Of a stretch of 64,000 nt of DNA, positions 8,920 to 18,436 are shown piece after piece. Numbering within the stretch: position 1 is the first letter of the stretch; the number at the start of each line of letters is the position of its first letter. Origin of the DNA: an uncultured Corynebacterium sp. (GTDB lineage: Bacteria > Actinomycetota > Actinomycetes > Mycobacteriales > Mycobacteriaceae); NCBI GenBank assembly GCA_943914355.1, contig CALUBS010000002.1, forward strand, positions 1 through 64,000. Reading direction: 5' to 3'. Under the pieces are notes generated by a model that was given only the letters and a program-made list of their open reading frames with translations, made no database searches and had not been told where the DNA came from. Made by a program: the position numbers and the translations under genes.

Positions 8920-10769
8920 TGAAGAAGTTATTCGCACTGGTTGCTACAGTCTCGTTTGCTGCAACTGGTGTGGTTGCTTGTACCCCTAAGCCCGTATCTG
9001 CAGAGCCGGTGGCAGAAGAGTTCATTGAAGGCATGGAGAGCCGAAATAACGAGGGCTTGGAGGAGCTTACAGATTCCCCCGATGACGCCACACAGGCCCT
9101 CGATGCTACGTACTCGGGTTTGCAGGCAGAGGGTCTCGATATTGAGCTCGAGGGGGTAAAGCAGGACGAAACAGTGGCCACGGCGGATTATAAGGTCACC
9201 TGGGATCTGCCCAAGGAACGCAGCCTGAGCTATACCACGCAGATGACCTTGACCAAGGCCGAAGACGAATGGACGGTGCGGTGGAAGCCCAGCATAATTC
9301 ACCCGGACTTGGGCGCACACCAGCACTTAGAGCTGCGTGCATTGGAAGCTACGCGCGCCAGCGTCGTCTCCTCCAACGGAGTGGAGCTGATGAGTCCTGG
9401 GCTGAATTACCGCGTCATCGTGGATACTAGCTCGCTTTCCGATGTCCGCCCCACAGCCTCCAAGGTCAGCAGCGCCCTAGCTGCGGCGCACCGCGAGGAC
9501 GATTCGATCGCGGAGGTAGACGCCAAGGATCTCGCCGAAAAACTAGAAAAGACAGATTCTGCCTATTCGGTGGGGCTTTATACAGAAGAGCAGGAGTCTG
9601 TCATCCGCGCCAAGATGGAGGGGATGGACGGCGTTCGCATTAATGAGGAACCCGCTCTGGTGACCCGAGACCGCGGCCTTGCGCCCGATCTCTTATCCCG
9701 CGTGCGTTCGGCCGTCAATGACGAGCTCGACGGCGAGACAGGTTGGTCCATCGCCGTCGTCAATGAAAATGGTGCGGCGCTTTCCGATGTCGAAAAGCAT
9801 GCGCCAGAGGCCGCCCCCTCAATCAAGGTTGGACTCGATTATGACGTCCAACGCGCGGCCCAAGAAGCGGTGGATCAGCGCTCGGACGCCCAGGCCATGC
9901 TGGTAGCAATCCGGCCTTCCAATGGCGATATCCTGGCGGTGGCGCAGACCGAAAAGGCGGACGAAGACGGCGACGTCGCCCTGCAAGGCCAATACCCGCC
10001 GGGCTCGGTTTTCAAGATCCTTACCGCCGCTGCAGGTGTGGAAAAGCAAGACCTAACCACGGATACCATCGTTCCGTGCCCCGGCACGATGAATATCTAT
10101 GGCCGCGTGGTGACTAACTACAACGCGTTTTCGCTCGGCAATGTTCCGTTAAGCCAAGCCTTCGCCCAATCGTGCAACACCACCTTCGCCGATATTTCTA
10201 CCAAGCTGGCACCCGGTGAGTTGAAGGAAACCGGCAAGAAGTTTGGATTTGGGGTGGATTATGAAATCCCCGGGCTCACCACCACTACCGGCTCGATTCC
10301 GGAGGGCAAGGAAGTACTGGAGCGCACCGAAGCCGGTTATGGTCAGGGCTACGACCTCGCTAGCCCGTTCGGCATGGCTTTGGTTTCTGCTTCTGTGGCG
10401 GCGGGAAAGACCCCAACGCCGAAGCTTATTGAGGGCCGTGAGACCAAGGCATCGGATAAGCCGGCGCAGATCCCAGAGCACGTGCTGAATAACGTGCGCG
10501 GCATGATGCGCCAAGTGGTTACTAGCGGTACCGCCCGCGGCATGCAAGCAGGCGGAACCATCTACGGCAAGACTGGTGAGGCCGAGATTAATGAAGGCTC
10601 ACACGCGTGGTTTACGGGCTACCGGGAAGAAGACGATATCGCCTTCGCCACGCTCATCGTGCTGGGCGGCGGCTCTGAATCTTCGGTAGCCATCACGGAT
10701 AATTTCCTGCAGAAGTTGGATGAATACCGTTCGCGCCCCAATGATGGCCCAGCACCGATGGTGGAGTAA
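8919..10769 (+). CDS. Lipoprotein class B penicillin-binding protein (MecA-type N-terminal domain)
   Basis: Probable D,D-transpeptidase that cross-links peptidoglycan outside the membrane. The 616-residue protein starts with a lipoprotein signal ending in GVVAC. An NTF2-like MecA N-terminal domain (about residues 35-145) and a dimerisation domain follow. The transpeptidase domain has the Ser363-Val-Phe-Lys366 active site, Ser418-Cys-Asn and Lys551-Thr-Gly. M. tuberculosis has a similar lipoprotein PBP in the same neighbourhood (Rv2864c). An in-frame start 45 bases upstream lacks the signal-peptide fit and was rejected. The low-affinity MecA-like architecture is of interest for beta-lactam response, but resistance cannot be inferred. 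Confidence 0.92.
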   Translation: MKKLFALVATVSFAATGVVACTPKPVSAEPVAEEFIEGMESRNNEGLEELTDSPDDATQALDATYSGLQAEGLDIELEGVKQDETVATADYKVTWDLPKERSLSYTTQMTLTKAEDEWTVRWKPSIIHPDLGAHQHLELRALEATRASVVSSNGVELMSPGLNYRVIVDTSSLSDVRPTASKVSSALAAAHREDDSIAEVDAKDLAEKLEKTDSAYSVGLYTEEQESVIRAKMEGMDGVRINEEPALVTRDRGLAPDLLSRVRSAVNDELDGETGWSIAVVNENGAALSDVEKHAPEAAPSIKVGLDYDVQRAAQEAVDQRSDAQAMLVAIRPSNGDILAVAQTEKADEDGDVALQGQYPPGSVFKILTAAAGVEKQDLTTDTIVPCPGTMNIYGRVVTNYNAFSLGNVPLSQAFAQSCNTTFADISTKLAPGELKETGKKFGFGVDYEIPGLTTTTGSIPEGKEVLERTEAGYGQGYDLASPFGMALVSASVAAGKTPTPKLIEGRETKASDKPAQIPEHVLNNVRGMMRQVVTSGTARGMQAGGTIYGKTGEAEINEGSHAWFTGYREEDDIAFATLIVLGGGSESSVAITDNFLQKLDEYRSRPNDGPAPMVE

Positions 10770-10834
10770 GCCGCGGCCTCGGACGCGGTACCCGGATACT
10801 GCGCTAACCGGTATGAGGACTACCATGGGCAATT

Positions 10835-11704
10835 ATGAGTACTCGTGGAAAATTGAAGCCAGGTAAACCAACCCCCATCCGGCCGGTGCCAGATGACATC
10901 GAGCGCCCGGAATACGTGTGGAAAGACGAGGTACAAGAGGCCATCGGCGAGCCATTTGTACAGTCCCCCGAAGTGATTGAGAAGATGCGGGAGGCCTGCA
11001 AGATTGCGGCCAACGCGCTGAAGGAAGCCGGCAAGGCGGTAAAGCCTGGCGTAACGACGGATGAGGTCGACCGCGTGGCGCACGAGTATATGTGTGACCT
11101 CGGTGCGTACCCGTCCACCCTGGGATACCGGGGATTTACCAAGGGCACCTGTGTATCGCTTAATGAAATCGTCTGCCACGGCATTCCGGATACCACCGTG
11201 ATTGAAGAGGGCGACATCGTCAATATCGATGTCACTGCTTATAAGAATGGCGTGCACGGCGATAATAACGCTACCTTCTTGGCCGGTGACGTATCAGAGG
11301 AGCACCGACTATTAGTAGAGCGCACCAAAGAGGCCACGATGCGCGGCATTAAGGCCGCAAAGCCGGGCCGCGAGATCAACGTTATCGGCCGTGTTATCGA
11401 GTCTTATGCCAAGCGCTTTGGCTACAACGTTGTACGTGATTTCACCGGTCACGGCGTAGGGCCCACCTTCCACAATGGGCTGGTGGTCTTGCACCACGAT
11501 TCCACCACATACCGCGATATCTTGGAACCGGGCATGACCTTGACGGTAGAGCCGATGATTAACCTGGGTTCGCTGGATTACGATATTTGGGATGATGACT
11601 GGACCGTGCAGAACCGGGACGGTAAGTTCACCGCCCAGTTCGAGCACACCTTGGTCATTACAGAGGATGGCAATGAAATCCTGACCATCCCAGATGAGGA
11701 TTAA
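10835..11704 (+). CDS. map: Type I methionine aminopeptidase
   Basis: Removes the initiator methionine from nascent proteins. The 289-residue protein has a proline-rich N-terminal extension of about 40 residues ([14 protein letters not shown]) typical of actinobacterial MapB. The pita-bread catalytic domain follows. Metal ligands are visible in [16 protein letters not shown], in the His of GHGVGPTFH, in the Glu of TVEPMI and in the Glu of [15 protein letters not shown] (10821-10826) lies eight bases before the ATG, so a leaderless transcript is possible; no good ribosome binding site is seen. Confidence 0.95.
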   Translation: MSTRGKLKPGKPTPIRPVPDDIERPEYVWKDEVQEAIGEPFVQSPEVIEKMREACKIAANALKEAGKAVKPGVTTDEVDRVAHEYMCDLGAYPSTLGYRGFTKGTCVSLNEIVCHGIPDTTVIEEGDIVNIDVTAYKNGVHGDNNATFLAGDVSEEHRLLVERTKEATMRGIKAAKPGREINVIGRVIESYAKRFGYNVVRDFTGHGVGPTFHNGLVVLHHDSTTYRDILEPGMTLTVEPMINLGSLDYDIWDDDWTVQNRDGKFTAQFEHTLVITEDGNEILTIPDED

Positions 11705-11741
11705 CCGCTGCGGCCCTTCTTAAAAGGCCCGAGGCACAGCG

Positions 11742-11800
11742 AAAGCCGCCTCCTTTATCACTCGCGTGAATTACTGCGCGAGGGTCGGGGAGGCGCCTTT
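11742..11800. terminator. Bidirectional terminator between map and mtr
   Basis: AAAGCCGCCTCC (11742-11753) pairs with GGAGGCGCCTTT (11789-11800) with one mismatch, and an inner stem pairs CTCGCG (11761-11766) with CGCGAG (11777-11782). It serves the converging map and mtr transcripts. A smaller hairpin, CGGCCCTT with AAGGCCCG, lies just upstream. Confidence 0.75.
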
Positions 11801-11821
11801 AGCTATGGGGCTTTTGGGGCC

Positions 11822-13222
11822 TTAGTCCCACTCGAGACCCAAGATGGCGTTTTCTACGACCTCAGGAAGAGCTGGGTGGATCCAGTACTGCTTGCGGGCA
11901 AAGTCGCGCAGGTCGATCTCGTAGGTCATTACGGTAATCAGCTGCTGGATCAGGGTGGAGGACTGCGGGCCCATCAAGTGGGCGCCGAGGAGCTGGCCCG
12001 TCTTGCGGTCCGCAATCAGCTTGCAAATACCCGTGGTATCTTCCATGGCCCAGCCGTAGGCCACATCGCCGAAGTTCTGAATCTTCACGGTGACATCGAA
12101 GCCCTGCTCCCGAGCTTCTTCTTCCTTCAAGCCCACAGTAGCAATCTGTGGGTGGGTGAAGATGGCGGCAGGAACGTTGTCGTGCGGAAGTTCCTGCAGA
12201 TCCTCTGGGTGGAGCAGGTTGTGCTGGATGGTGCGGGCTTCGGCATTGGCAACGTGCTTGAGCATGTAGGGCGAAGAGACATCGCCAAGCGCCCATACGC
12301 CCTCTGCATCCGTGAGGCCATGAGCATCGGTGGAAATGCGGCCATTGTCCAGTAGCTTGATGCCGGCGTTGTCCACATCCATGAGATCGCCGTTCGGCTT
12401 GCGGCCAGTGGCGACCAAGATTGCATCTGCCTCGAGGGCTTCGCCATTATCGAGCTCGAGCTTCACACCCTTGTCGGTTTCTTCCAGCTTGGTGCCATTA
12501 GCAATCCGCACATCAAAACGCTCGCGGGCAAGCTCGTTGAAGCGCGAGGAGAGATCGGAATCGAGGTGGCGCAGCAGGGTTTCGCTGCGGTTGACCACGG
12601 TGACCTTGGTGCCGAGGCCATCGAAGACGTGGGCAAACTCCATGGCGATATAGCCGCCGCCTACGATGATCAGGCTTTCTGGTTGGCGGTCCATCCGCAT
12701 GATGTCTTCGTTGGTGTAGTACTTCACGCCGGAATTGGCGTAGACCTCAGGGATTACCGGGCGGGAGCCAGTAGCGACGACGATCTGGTCGGCGCTGATG
12801 ACGTGATCGCCGGTCTGGATGGTCTTAGGGCCAACGAAGCGAGCGTGCTCATCGTAGACGGTGATATTTGGGGTCTTGTCACCGCGGCGGTAGTCCTCGC
12901 CGCTTTGGGCGATCTGGTCAATGCGGTTGTGGAAGACGCGCTCCACGATGGAGCTCCACTCCACGTTGTTGACCTGGGCATCAATGCCGAGGCGCTCGCC
13001 TTCGCGGGCGGCGAGGGCGACATCGGCGGCGTAGACGTACATCTTGGTGGGGATGCAGCCGACGTTCAAGCAGGTGCCACCGAAACGGCCCTTTTCGATG
13101 ATGGCAATCTTCTTATCGTGAAAGTCGCGGTTAGCAATGGAGTTGCCGGAACCGGTGCCGATGATGATGAGGTCGAAGTGTTCCTCTGCGGCAGGAGTAT
13201 TTGCTGTATCAATTGTGGTCAT
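11822..13222 (-). CDS. mtr: Mycothione (mycothiol disulfide) reductase
   Basis: Flavoprotein that reduces mycothiol disulfide with NADPH, maintaining the main low-molecular-weight thiol of Actinobacteria. The 466-residue protein has the FAD loop IIGTGSGN, the redox-active Cys51/Cys56 pair in GGTCLNVGCIPTK, a second nucleotide-binding loop IIVGGGYIAMEFA, and the C-terminal dimer interface with the catalytic His in HPALPEVV. TAAGGT (13229-13234, minus strand) lies six bases upstream of ATG, suggesting a leaderless mRNA. It is strong evidence for a mycothiol-producing organism. Confidence 0.94.
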   Translation of the reverse strand: MTTIDTANTPAAEEHFDLIIIGTGSGNSIANRDFHDKKIAIIEKGRFGGTCLNVGCIPTKMYVYAADVALAAREGERLGIDAQVNNVEWSSIVERVFHNRIDQIAQSGEDYRRGDKTPNITVYDEHARFVGPKTIQTGDHVISADQIVVATGSRPVIPEVYANSGVKYYTNEDIMRMDRQPESLIIVGGGYIAMEFAHVFDGLGTKVTVVNRSETLLRHLDSDLSSRFNELARERFDVRIANGTKLEETDKGVKLELDNGEALEADAILVATGRKPNGDLMDVDNAGIKLLDNGRISTDAHGLTDAEGVWALGDVSSPYMLKHVANAEARTIQHNLLHPEDLQELPHDNVPAAIFTHPQIATVGLKEEEAREQGFDVTVKIQNFGDVAYGWAMEDTTGICKLIADRKTGQLLGAHLMGPQSSTLIQQLITVMTYEIDLRDFARKQYWIHPALPEVVENAILGLEWD

Positions 13223-13257
13223 ATCTGTACCTTAATTCATGTGTCCAATTCGGGTAT

Positions 13258-14295
13258 TTATGCTGGTGTAGGGGCTTCCACGATGGTGGGAAGCCACGCA
13301 TCGCACGCTGCGAAGGCCTCTTCTAGGGGGTGGGGGAGGGATAAAAAGACATCGTGGCGCGCGCCTTCGATGGAATGCAGCGTGTAGTGCGCGTCGAGCT
13401 CTTTTGCCCACCGCCGGGTCTGGGTGACATCGATGATGCAATCCGCATGATTGACCGCATCGCAGTACGGAGTTCCCAATAGGGAGCGGGTAGATTGCAG
13501 CGTCAATACGGGGACTCCGGTGTTAATACGGCCGCTGTGAATGGCATCGAAACCGTGGAATACGGCGGCCAACCATCCGATATATTTTTTATGCCCGGCT
13601 AGGGGTTTCATGCTGAGGTCATAGTCCCACTCGCCGTAGTAATCACTGTGCACCGATTCGCCGTAGGCAGTGAGGTTGCCCCCAAACAAGGCGGTCTTGG
13701 GTGCGATTTTGGCGGTGGAATATATGACAGGCTTCAGCGCGGAGACTGCCCAACCGGGAACGCCCATCATGTCGAGCCAAGGGCTATTGAGAATCAGCCC
13801 CTTAAGGCGGGAGAACCGCTCCGAATCATGGCGGCGTAAAAAGTCCATCCATAGCGGCGCAATCAGGCCACCGGTGGAGTGGGCCATAACGATTACCTTG
13901 TCATTTGTAATGGCATCGAGGGCCACGGAAAGATCCGCGTTGTATAAGGACAAATCTGAAACGTAGTGCCAGGACTGGCCAGGCCTATGCGAGCGGCCGC
14001 ATTTGCGCAGATCGACCGCATAGAAGTCATAGCCTTGCGCCGCAAAGTGTTCTGCAACGTGTGAGTGAAAGAAGTAGTCAGTCATCCCGTGCAGCCACAC
14101 CAGGGCCGGGCGGGAAGGCGATGAAGAATCGGCAGAGCCCGCTGACCCGGAGCCTTCGCTTGATCCTGGTGCGTAATGGACGAGGGTGGTGACAACGTCC
14201 CCCTCGCCATCGGGATCGGGGCCAAGGTCGAGGGTGGCTGATTGAAAATCGGGGCCGAGGATATCGGGCCCCCATGACGGAGTTGCTGTAGCCAT
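13258..14295 (-). CDS. Alpha/beta hydrolase (serine aminopeptidase S33-like)
   Basis: A 345-residue predicted hydrolase of unknown substrate. Visible elements are the oxyanion strand WLHGMTDYFFH and the AVDLRKCGRS loop. The nucleophile elbow AHSTGG has Ser140 (AxSxG rather than the usual GxSxG), and a C-terminal ARHDVF His is likely the base. Residues 45-60 are a Ser/Gly-rich insertion. It resembles monoglyceride lipase/lysophospholipase-like proteins. TAGACT lies six bases before the ATG. mtr begins 35 bases downstream on the same strand but has its own likely promoter. Confidence 0.85.
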   Translation of the reverse strand: MATATPSWGPDILGPDFQSATLDLGPDPDGEGDVVTTLVHYAPGSSEGSGSAGSADSSSPSRPALVWLHGMTDYFFHSHVAEHFAAQGYDFYAVDLRKCGRSHRPGQSWHYVSDLSLYNADLSVALDAITNDKVIVMAHSTGGLIAPLWMDFLRRHDSERFSRLKGLILNSPWLDMMGVPGWAVSALKPVIYSTAKIAPKTALFGGNLTAYGESVHSDYYGEWDYDLSMKPLAGHKKYIGWLAAVFHGFDAIHSGRINTGVPVLTLQSTRSLLGTPYCDAVNHADCIIDVTQTRRWAKELDAHYTLHSIEGARHDVFLSLPHPLEEAFAACDAWLPTIVEAPTPA

Positions 14296-14580
14296 GACAC
14301 GAGTCTAGTCAACTCTAGGGGTTCGCTACGGTAGCTGCGTGACCTGCGATTATTTCCACTCAATGTGAAGTGTATTACATGGCGTCCCATAATGTGGCGG
14401 CCAGGGTGGGGGAGAAAAACCAATCGAGTGGAGAAAAGCGTAAGGTAAGGCGTTAATGCGTGACACATCGGCAGGTTGTCTGTGCAAAACAGTCGCGGTG
14501 TGGGGCGCAAAGCGCTTAAAATATATGGTGCAGAATGCGCCGATGTATATAAATTTTCAATCCGAAGAGGTTATAACACA
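14296..14580. promoter_or_regulatory. Divergent region between hydrolase and mqo with a GlxR-like site
   Basis: No gene is seen in these 285 bases. TGTGAAGTGTATTACA at 14364-14379 resembles the Corynebacterium GlxR (CRP-type) consensus TGTGANNTANNTCACA with two mismatches. AT-rich sequence at 14519-14560, including TATATA stretches, is the likely mqo promoter core. The hydrolase -10 (TAGACT on the minus strand) is at 14302-14307. Confidence 0.45.
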
Positions 14581-16077
14581 GTGTCCTCAGCAAAGAAGAC
14601 AGCACAAGTTGTAGATGAGGTTGATGTCGCACTGGTCGGTGCCGGCATCATGAGCGCCACCCTGGGCGCTATGCTCCGCGAGCTGGAGCCGAGCTGGACC
14701 CAGATGATCTTTGAGCGCCTTGATGGCCCCGCCCTGGAATCCTCCTCTCCGTGGAATAACGCCGGTACCGGTCACTCTGCTCTGTGTGAGCTCAACTACA
14801 CGCCAGAGAAGAACGGCCGCATTGATATCTCTAAGGCCATTGCCACCAACGAGAAGTTCCAGAAGTCGCGCCAGTTCTGGTCCCACCAGCTCAACAACGG
14901 CATCCTGACTGAACCTAGCGAGTTCATCAACCCAGTCCCACACGTGTCCTTCGCTCAAGGTGAAATCCAGGCGGACTACCTGAAGCGCCGCTACGAGGTG
15001 CTGAGTGAAAAGCACATGTTCCCCGGCATGCAGTTCTCTGATGACGAATCCACCTTCGCGGAGAAGCTGCCGCTCATGGCAGACGGTCGCGACTTTTCCA
15101 ATAAGGTCGCTATCTCTTGGACCGAAGTCGGAACCGATGTGAACTTCGGCGCCCTGGCCAAGCAATTCCTGACCGCTGCGCGCGCATCTGGTACGGAGAT
15201 CCGTTACGGCCACGATGTCTTCGATATCGACCGTGATGGAAATGACTGGAAGGTCTATTCCAAAAATAAGCACACCGGCGATATCACCGTGGTGAAGGCG
15301 AAGTTCGTCTTCGTCGGTGCCGGCGGCTACGCCCTAGACTTGCTCCGCAAGGCAAAGGTGAAGGAAGTGGCAGGATACGCCGGATTCCCTATTTCCGGTC
15401 TCTGGTTGCGTGCCAAGAACCCGGAGCTCATTGAGCAGCACCAGGCCAAGGTCTACGGTAAGGCTGCAGTGGGTGCTCCTCCGATGTCCGTGCCGCACCT
15501 GGATACCCGCGTTATCGACGGCGAGAAGGGCCTGCTGTTTGGCCCGTACGGCGGTTGGAGCCCGAAGTTCTTGAAGAAGGGTTCCTACCTGGACCTGTTC
15601 AAGTCTATCCGCCCGGATAACATCACCTCCTACCTGGGTGTTGCGGTACAGGAATTCGGCCTGACCAAGTACCTCATTGATGAGGTGCGCAAGGACTTCT
15701 CTGACCGCGTCGAGTCCCTTCGCGAATACGTCCCGAATGCGAAGGAAAGCGACTGGGAGACCGTGATTGCTGGTCAGCGCGTACAGGTCATCAAGCCTGC
15801 AGGCGCACCGCGTTTCGGTTCCCTCGAGTTCGGAACCGCATTGGTCAATAACCAGGAAGGCAATATTGCCGGCCTGCTCGGCGCTTCCCCGGGTGCTTCC
15901 ATTGCCCCAGCCGTCATGCTGGAGCTGCTCGAGCGTTGCTTTGGCGAGCGCATGATTGACTGGAGCGATAAGATTCGCGAGATGGTCCCGTCCTACGGCA
16001 TGAAGCTGGCCAATGATGAGGACTTCTACAACGAGATGTGGGAATACACCCAGAAGACGCTGAAGCTGGAGCGCTAA
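14581..16077 (+). CDS. mqo: Malate:quinone oxidoreductase
   Basis: Membrane-associated FAD enzyme that oxidises malate to oxaloacetate and passes electrons to menaquinone; it is the main malate-oxidising TCA enzyme in C. glutamicum. The 498-residue protein begins with the FAD loop DVALVGAGIMSATLG. It contains SSPWNNAGTGHSALCELNYTP, typical of Mqo, and ends near GASPGASIAPAVM. I chose GTG 14581, with AGAGG ten bases upstream. The frame is open a further 105 bases upstream, but those residues look non-coding. Confidence 0.95.
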   Translation: MSSAKKTAQVVDEVDVALVGAGIMSATLGAMLRELEPSWTQMIFERLDGPALESSSPWNNAGTGHSALCELNYTPEKNGRIDISKAIATNEKFQKSRQFWSHQLNNGILTEPSEFINPVPHVSFAQGEIQADYLKRRYEVLSEKHMFPGMQFSDDESTFAEKLPLMADGRDFSNKVAISWTEVGTDVNFGALAKQFLTAARASGTEIRYGHDVFDIDRDGNDWKVYSKNKHTGDITVVKAKFVFVGAGGYALDLLRKAKVKEVAGYAGFPISGLWLRAKNPELIEQHQAKVYGKAAVGAPPMSVPHLDTRVIDGEKGLLFGPYGGWSPKFLKKGSYLDLFKSIRPDNITSYLGVAVQEFGLTKYLIDEVRKDFSDRVESLREYVPNAKESDWETVIAGQRVQVIKPAGAPRFGSLEFGTALVNNQEGNIAGLLGASPGASIAPAVMLELLERCFGERMIDWSDKIREMVPSYGMKLANDEDFYNEMWEYTQKTLKLER

Positions 16078-16115
16078 ACACCCACCCTTCGGCTTTGGGC
16101 TAATTCCTGGCCCCT

Positions 16116-16150
16116 GCCCTCCGTGCAAAACCTATTGCGCGGAGGGCTTT
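16116..16150 (+). terminator. Terminator after mqo
   Basis: GCCCTCCGTGC (16116-16126) pairs with GCGCGGAGGGC (16137-16147) apart from one T-G position, followed by TTT. It lies about 40 bases after the mqo stop. Confidence 0.75.
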
Positions 16151-16187
16151 GTGATGCCCAACCCCTGAATTCGGAGTTGTTAGAAAA

Positions 16188-17543
16188 TTAGGTGCCGCAG
16201 TAGGTAAGAAAACCTGCAAGCCCATCCGGATCGGGTTGTTCGTAAGACGGATTCGGCTGCCACGGATGGGTCGCGGCGTGGAGCAGATCAGTAAAGGGCT
16301 GCATATCGCCTGCCTCAGCGGCGCGCAGTGCGGCTTCGACGGCCATATGGCGGGGAATGACCCGGGGCATGGCAGCATCCACGGCATCCGGGGAGGGGTG
16401 AGTGGCTAGATAGCTATCCATGAAGTCCGTGTCTGCGAAGAGTTCTTGGGCAGGAAGGGTGCGGCCGCGGGCGGCATCGGCAAGCGCACGGTGCGCCAGC
16501 GTGATATCCGGCCGGTAAAGCTGCATGGCAGTAAAGTAGGCCGAGGCTACCTCGGTGGAGGTATCGAGGGCGCTTGCCAGATCGCTGCGGCGCTGGGAGG
16601 CGAATTTCTCCTGAAACCCATTGATGGTGTCTTGCGCGAAGTCGACCCCGGCATTGATATCGGCATCGAAAAGCGGCACGAGCGATTCCGCGAGCCGGGC
16701 GAGGTTCCAGCCCAGCATCGCTGGTTGATTGCCAAAGGCATAGCGTCCCTGCTGGTCAATGCTGGAAAATACCGTATCGGGCGAGTAGGACTCCATAAAG
16801 GCACACGGGCCGTAATCAATGGTTTCGCCGGAGATGGTGGTGTTATCCGTATTCATCACCCCGTGGATAAAGCCGAAGCGCATCCACGAAGACACGGTGG
16901 CAATCTGGCGGTCCATGACGCCTTGGAAGAACTCCCGGTAATCTGCTCCAGGGTAGTGGCGCGCGATGGCATAGTCCGCGAGGTCTTGGAGATGGCCAGA
17001 CTGCGCGGCATAGTGAAAAGTTCCGACCCGGATATGGCTTTCCGCCACGCGGACCAGGACGCCAGCCGGCTGCACGTGGCCGCGCTGGATGGGACGGCCG
17101 GTAGAAATCACAGCAAGCGAGCGGGTGGTGGGTACGCCGAGGGCGTGCATGGCCTCAGAAACCAAGTACTCGCGCAGCATGGACGAGAGGGTGCCGCGGC
17201 CATCGGCACCCAACCGCGAATAAGGGGTAAGCCCCGTGCCCTTGGCGTGGAGATCCCACAGTTTTCCGTCTTTGTCCACCTCGCCCAAGAGCATGGCCCG
17301 GCCATCGCCCATCTGTGGGTTGAAAGAGCCGAATTGGAAGCCGGAATAGGCCATGGCATGCCCACCGTCGCGGCCTAAAAGGAAATCCAGGCCGTCTGCA
17401 GAGCGCAGCCAGTCAGTATCCAGGCCCAGCTGCACTGCCAGCTCTTCATTGAGGACTACGAGCTTAGGATCCGGTTGTTCTTCACCGTGGGTTGCCGCCA
17501 CAAATTCCGGCAGGTGATCGGCATAGTCGTGGTGTAGGTGCAT
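16188..17543 (-). CDS. selO: Protein adenylyltransferase SelO (YdiU/UPF0061 family)
   Basis: Pseudokinase-fold enzyme that transfers AMP to Ser, Thr or Tyr of target proteins and is linked to redox homeostasis. The 451-residue protein has the family's KGTGLTPYSRLGADGRG nucleotide-binding region, REYLVSEAMHALGVPTTRSL, and the metal-binding segment GVMNTDNTTISG with DYGPC. It ends in YCGT, placing a cysteine near the C-terminus where SelO proteins carry a redox-active Cys or Sec. The start follows GGAGG located inside the end of phzF, one base after the phzF stop, so the two genes are translationally coupled. An upstream frame extension to 17924 lies inside phzF and is not coding. Confidence 0.92.
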   Translation of the reverse strand: MHLHHDYADHLPEFVAATHGEEQPDPKLVVLNEELAVQLGLDTDWLRSADGLDFLLGRDGGHAMAYSGFQFGSFNPQMGDGRAMLLGEVDKDGKLWDLHAKGTGLTPYSRLGADGRGTLSSMLREYLVSEAMHALGVPTTRSLAVISTGRPIQRGHVQPAGVLVRVAESHIRVGTFHYAAQSGHLQDLADYAIARHYPGADYREFFQGVMDRQIATVSSWMRFGFIHGVMNTDNTTISGETIDYGPCAFMESYSPDTVFSSIDQQGRYAFGNQPAMLGWNLARLAESLVPLFDADINAGVDFAQDTINGFQEKFASQRRSDLASALDTSTEVASAYFTAMQLYRPDITLAHRALADAARGRTLPAQELFADTDFMDSYLATHPSPDAVDAAMPRVIPRHMAVEAALRAAEAGDMQPFTDLLHAATHPWQPNPSYEQPDPDGLAGFLTYCGT

Positions 17544-17544
17544 T

Positions 17545-18369
17545 TTAGACCTCCAATTGTCCTTGCACGCGGATGTGGACGCGGCCACCGACCCAAATAT
17601 CGGTGCCGTCATCGTGGATAAAGACCTCGCCGTTTCTTCCCAGCTGGCTGCCCTGGCAGGCGGTGTAGCGGGCGGGAACCAGCCCGCGCGAGCGCATGAA
17701 TTGCGCGGCCCCGCCGTTGAAAGAGCCGGTGACGGGATCCTCGAATTCTGCGGTAAACGCGCGCACTTCATAGGCAGCGGAGCCCGCGTCTGCGGCGCTA
17801 TCACGCATTCCCACCACGCCCACCTTGGGACGAGTGGCAGCGGGCTGAACCGCGCGCACGGCCGCGGCATCGCGCAGCTGTATAAGCTGCCAGCCGGGCC
17901 CATTATCCACCCAGGCGGAATCAAGGACGTCTGCTTCCGAGATATTCAATCCCGCACAGGCCTTTGCAAGCTCAGCACTGCTCAGTGGCCCACTAGCGCG
18001 CAGAGGCGGGGTGGCAAAAGAATAAATACCCTCGTTCTCGCGCACGGAGACCAACCCTACCCCGCATTCCTGCACTATGGTGCCTTCCTTCTGAGGTTCA
18101 TTGCTGAGCGCCCGCCAGACGGCGGCGCTACCCAAGGTGGGGTGGCCGGCGAAATCAAATTCCTCGTGCGGGGTAAAAATGCGCACGCGATAGTCCGCCG
18201 CGGGTTCGGTGGGCTCGAGCAAAAACGTGGTTTCAGAAAAATTGGTCCAGTGCGCGATGGCCTGCATCTGTTGCGTCGAGAGCCCATCGGCATGGGCCAC
18301 GACGGCGAGCGGGTTACCGGAAAACGCCGAGGTGGCAAAGACATCGACTTCAAAGAACTGGAGTTGCAT
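17545..18369 (-). CDS. PhzF family phenazine-biosynthesis-like isomerase
   Basis: A 274-residue member of the PhzF/diaminopimelate-epimerase fold; the substrate is unknown. The N-terminal half has FSETTFLLEP, with the conserved catalytic Glu position, and FDFAGHPTLGSAAVW. The C-terminal half has EDPVTGSFNGGAAQFM. No phenazine genes are nearby, so a general metabolic role is more likely. I chose the start at MQLQFFEVDVF. TAGACT lies seven bases upstream, fitting a leaderless mRNA, and upstream in-frame residues look non-coding. It is coupled to selO downstream. Confidence 0.88.
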   Translation of the reverse strand: MQLQFFEVDVFATSAFSGNPLAVVAHADGLSTQQMQAIAHWTNFSETTFLLEPTEPAADYRVRIFTPHEEFDFAGHPTLGSAAVWRALSNEPQKEGTIVQECGVGLVSVRENEGIYSFATPPLRASGPLSSAELAKACAGLNISEADVLDSAWVDNGPGWQLIQLRDAAAVRAVQPAATRPKVGVVGMRDSAADAGSAAYEVRAFTAEFEDPVTGSFNGGAAQFMRSRGLVPARYTACQGSQLGRNGEVFIHDDGTDIWVGGRVHIRVQGQLEV

Positions 18370-18376
18370 GCCAGCC

Positions 18377-18436
18377 AGTCTAGTCAGCCCTGAGGATGAG
18401 GCCGGCGGGTTAGCTTCTGCGCTAGCCTTGCCCTTA
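18377..18436. promoter_or_regulatory. Divergent leaderless promoters of phzF and the histidine kinase gene
   Basis: TAGACT (18377-18382, minus strand) is seven bases from the phzF ATG at 18369. TAGCCT (18423-18428, plus strand) is seven bases from the kinase ATG at 18436. Neither gene has a Shine-Dalgarno sequence. Confidence 0.55.

Noticed and set aside
7679..9181. 500-codon open frame on the minus strand opposite ispG
   Set aside because: It mirrors the codons of ispG and pbp, spans the terminator, and has no recognisable domain.
17544..17924. Upstream extension of the selO frame
   Set aside because: It lies wholly inside phzF, and GGAGG plus the family start support ATG 17543.
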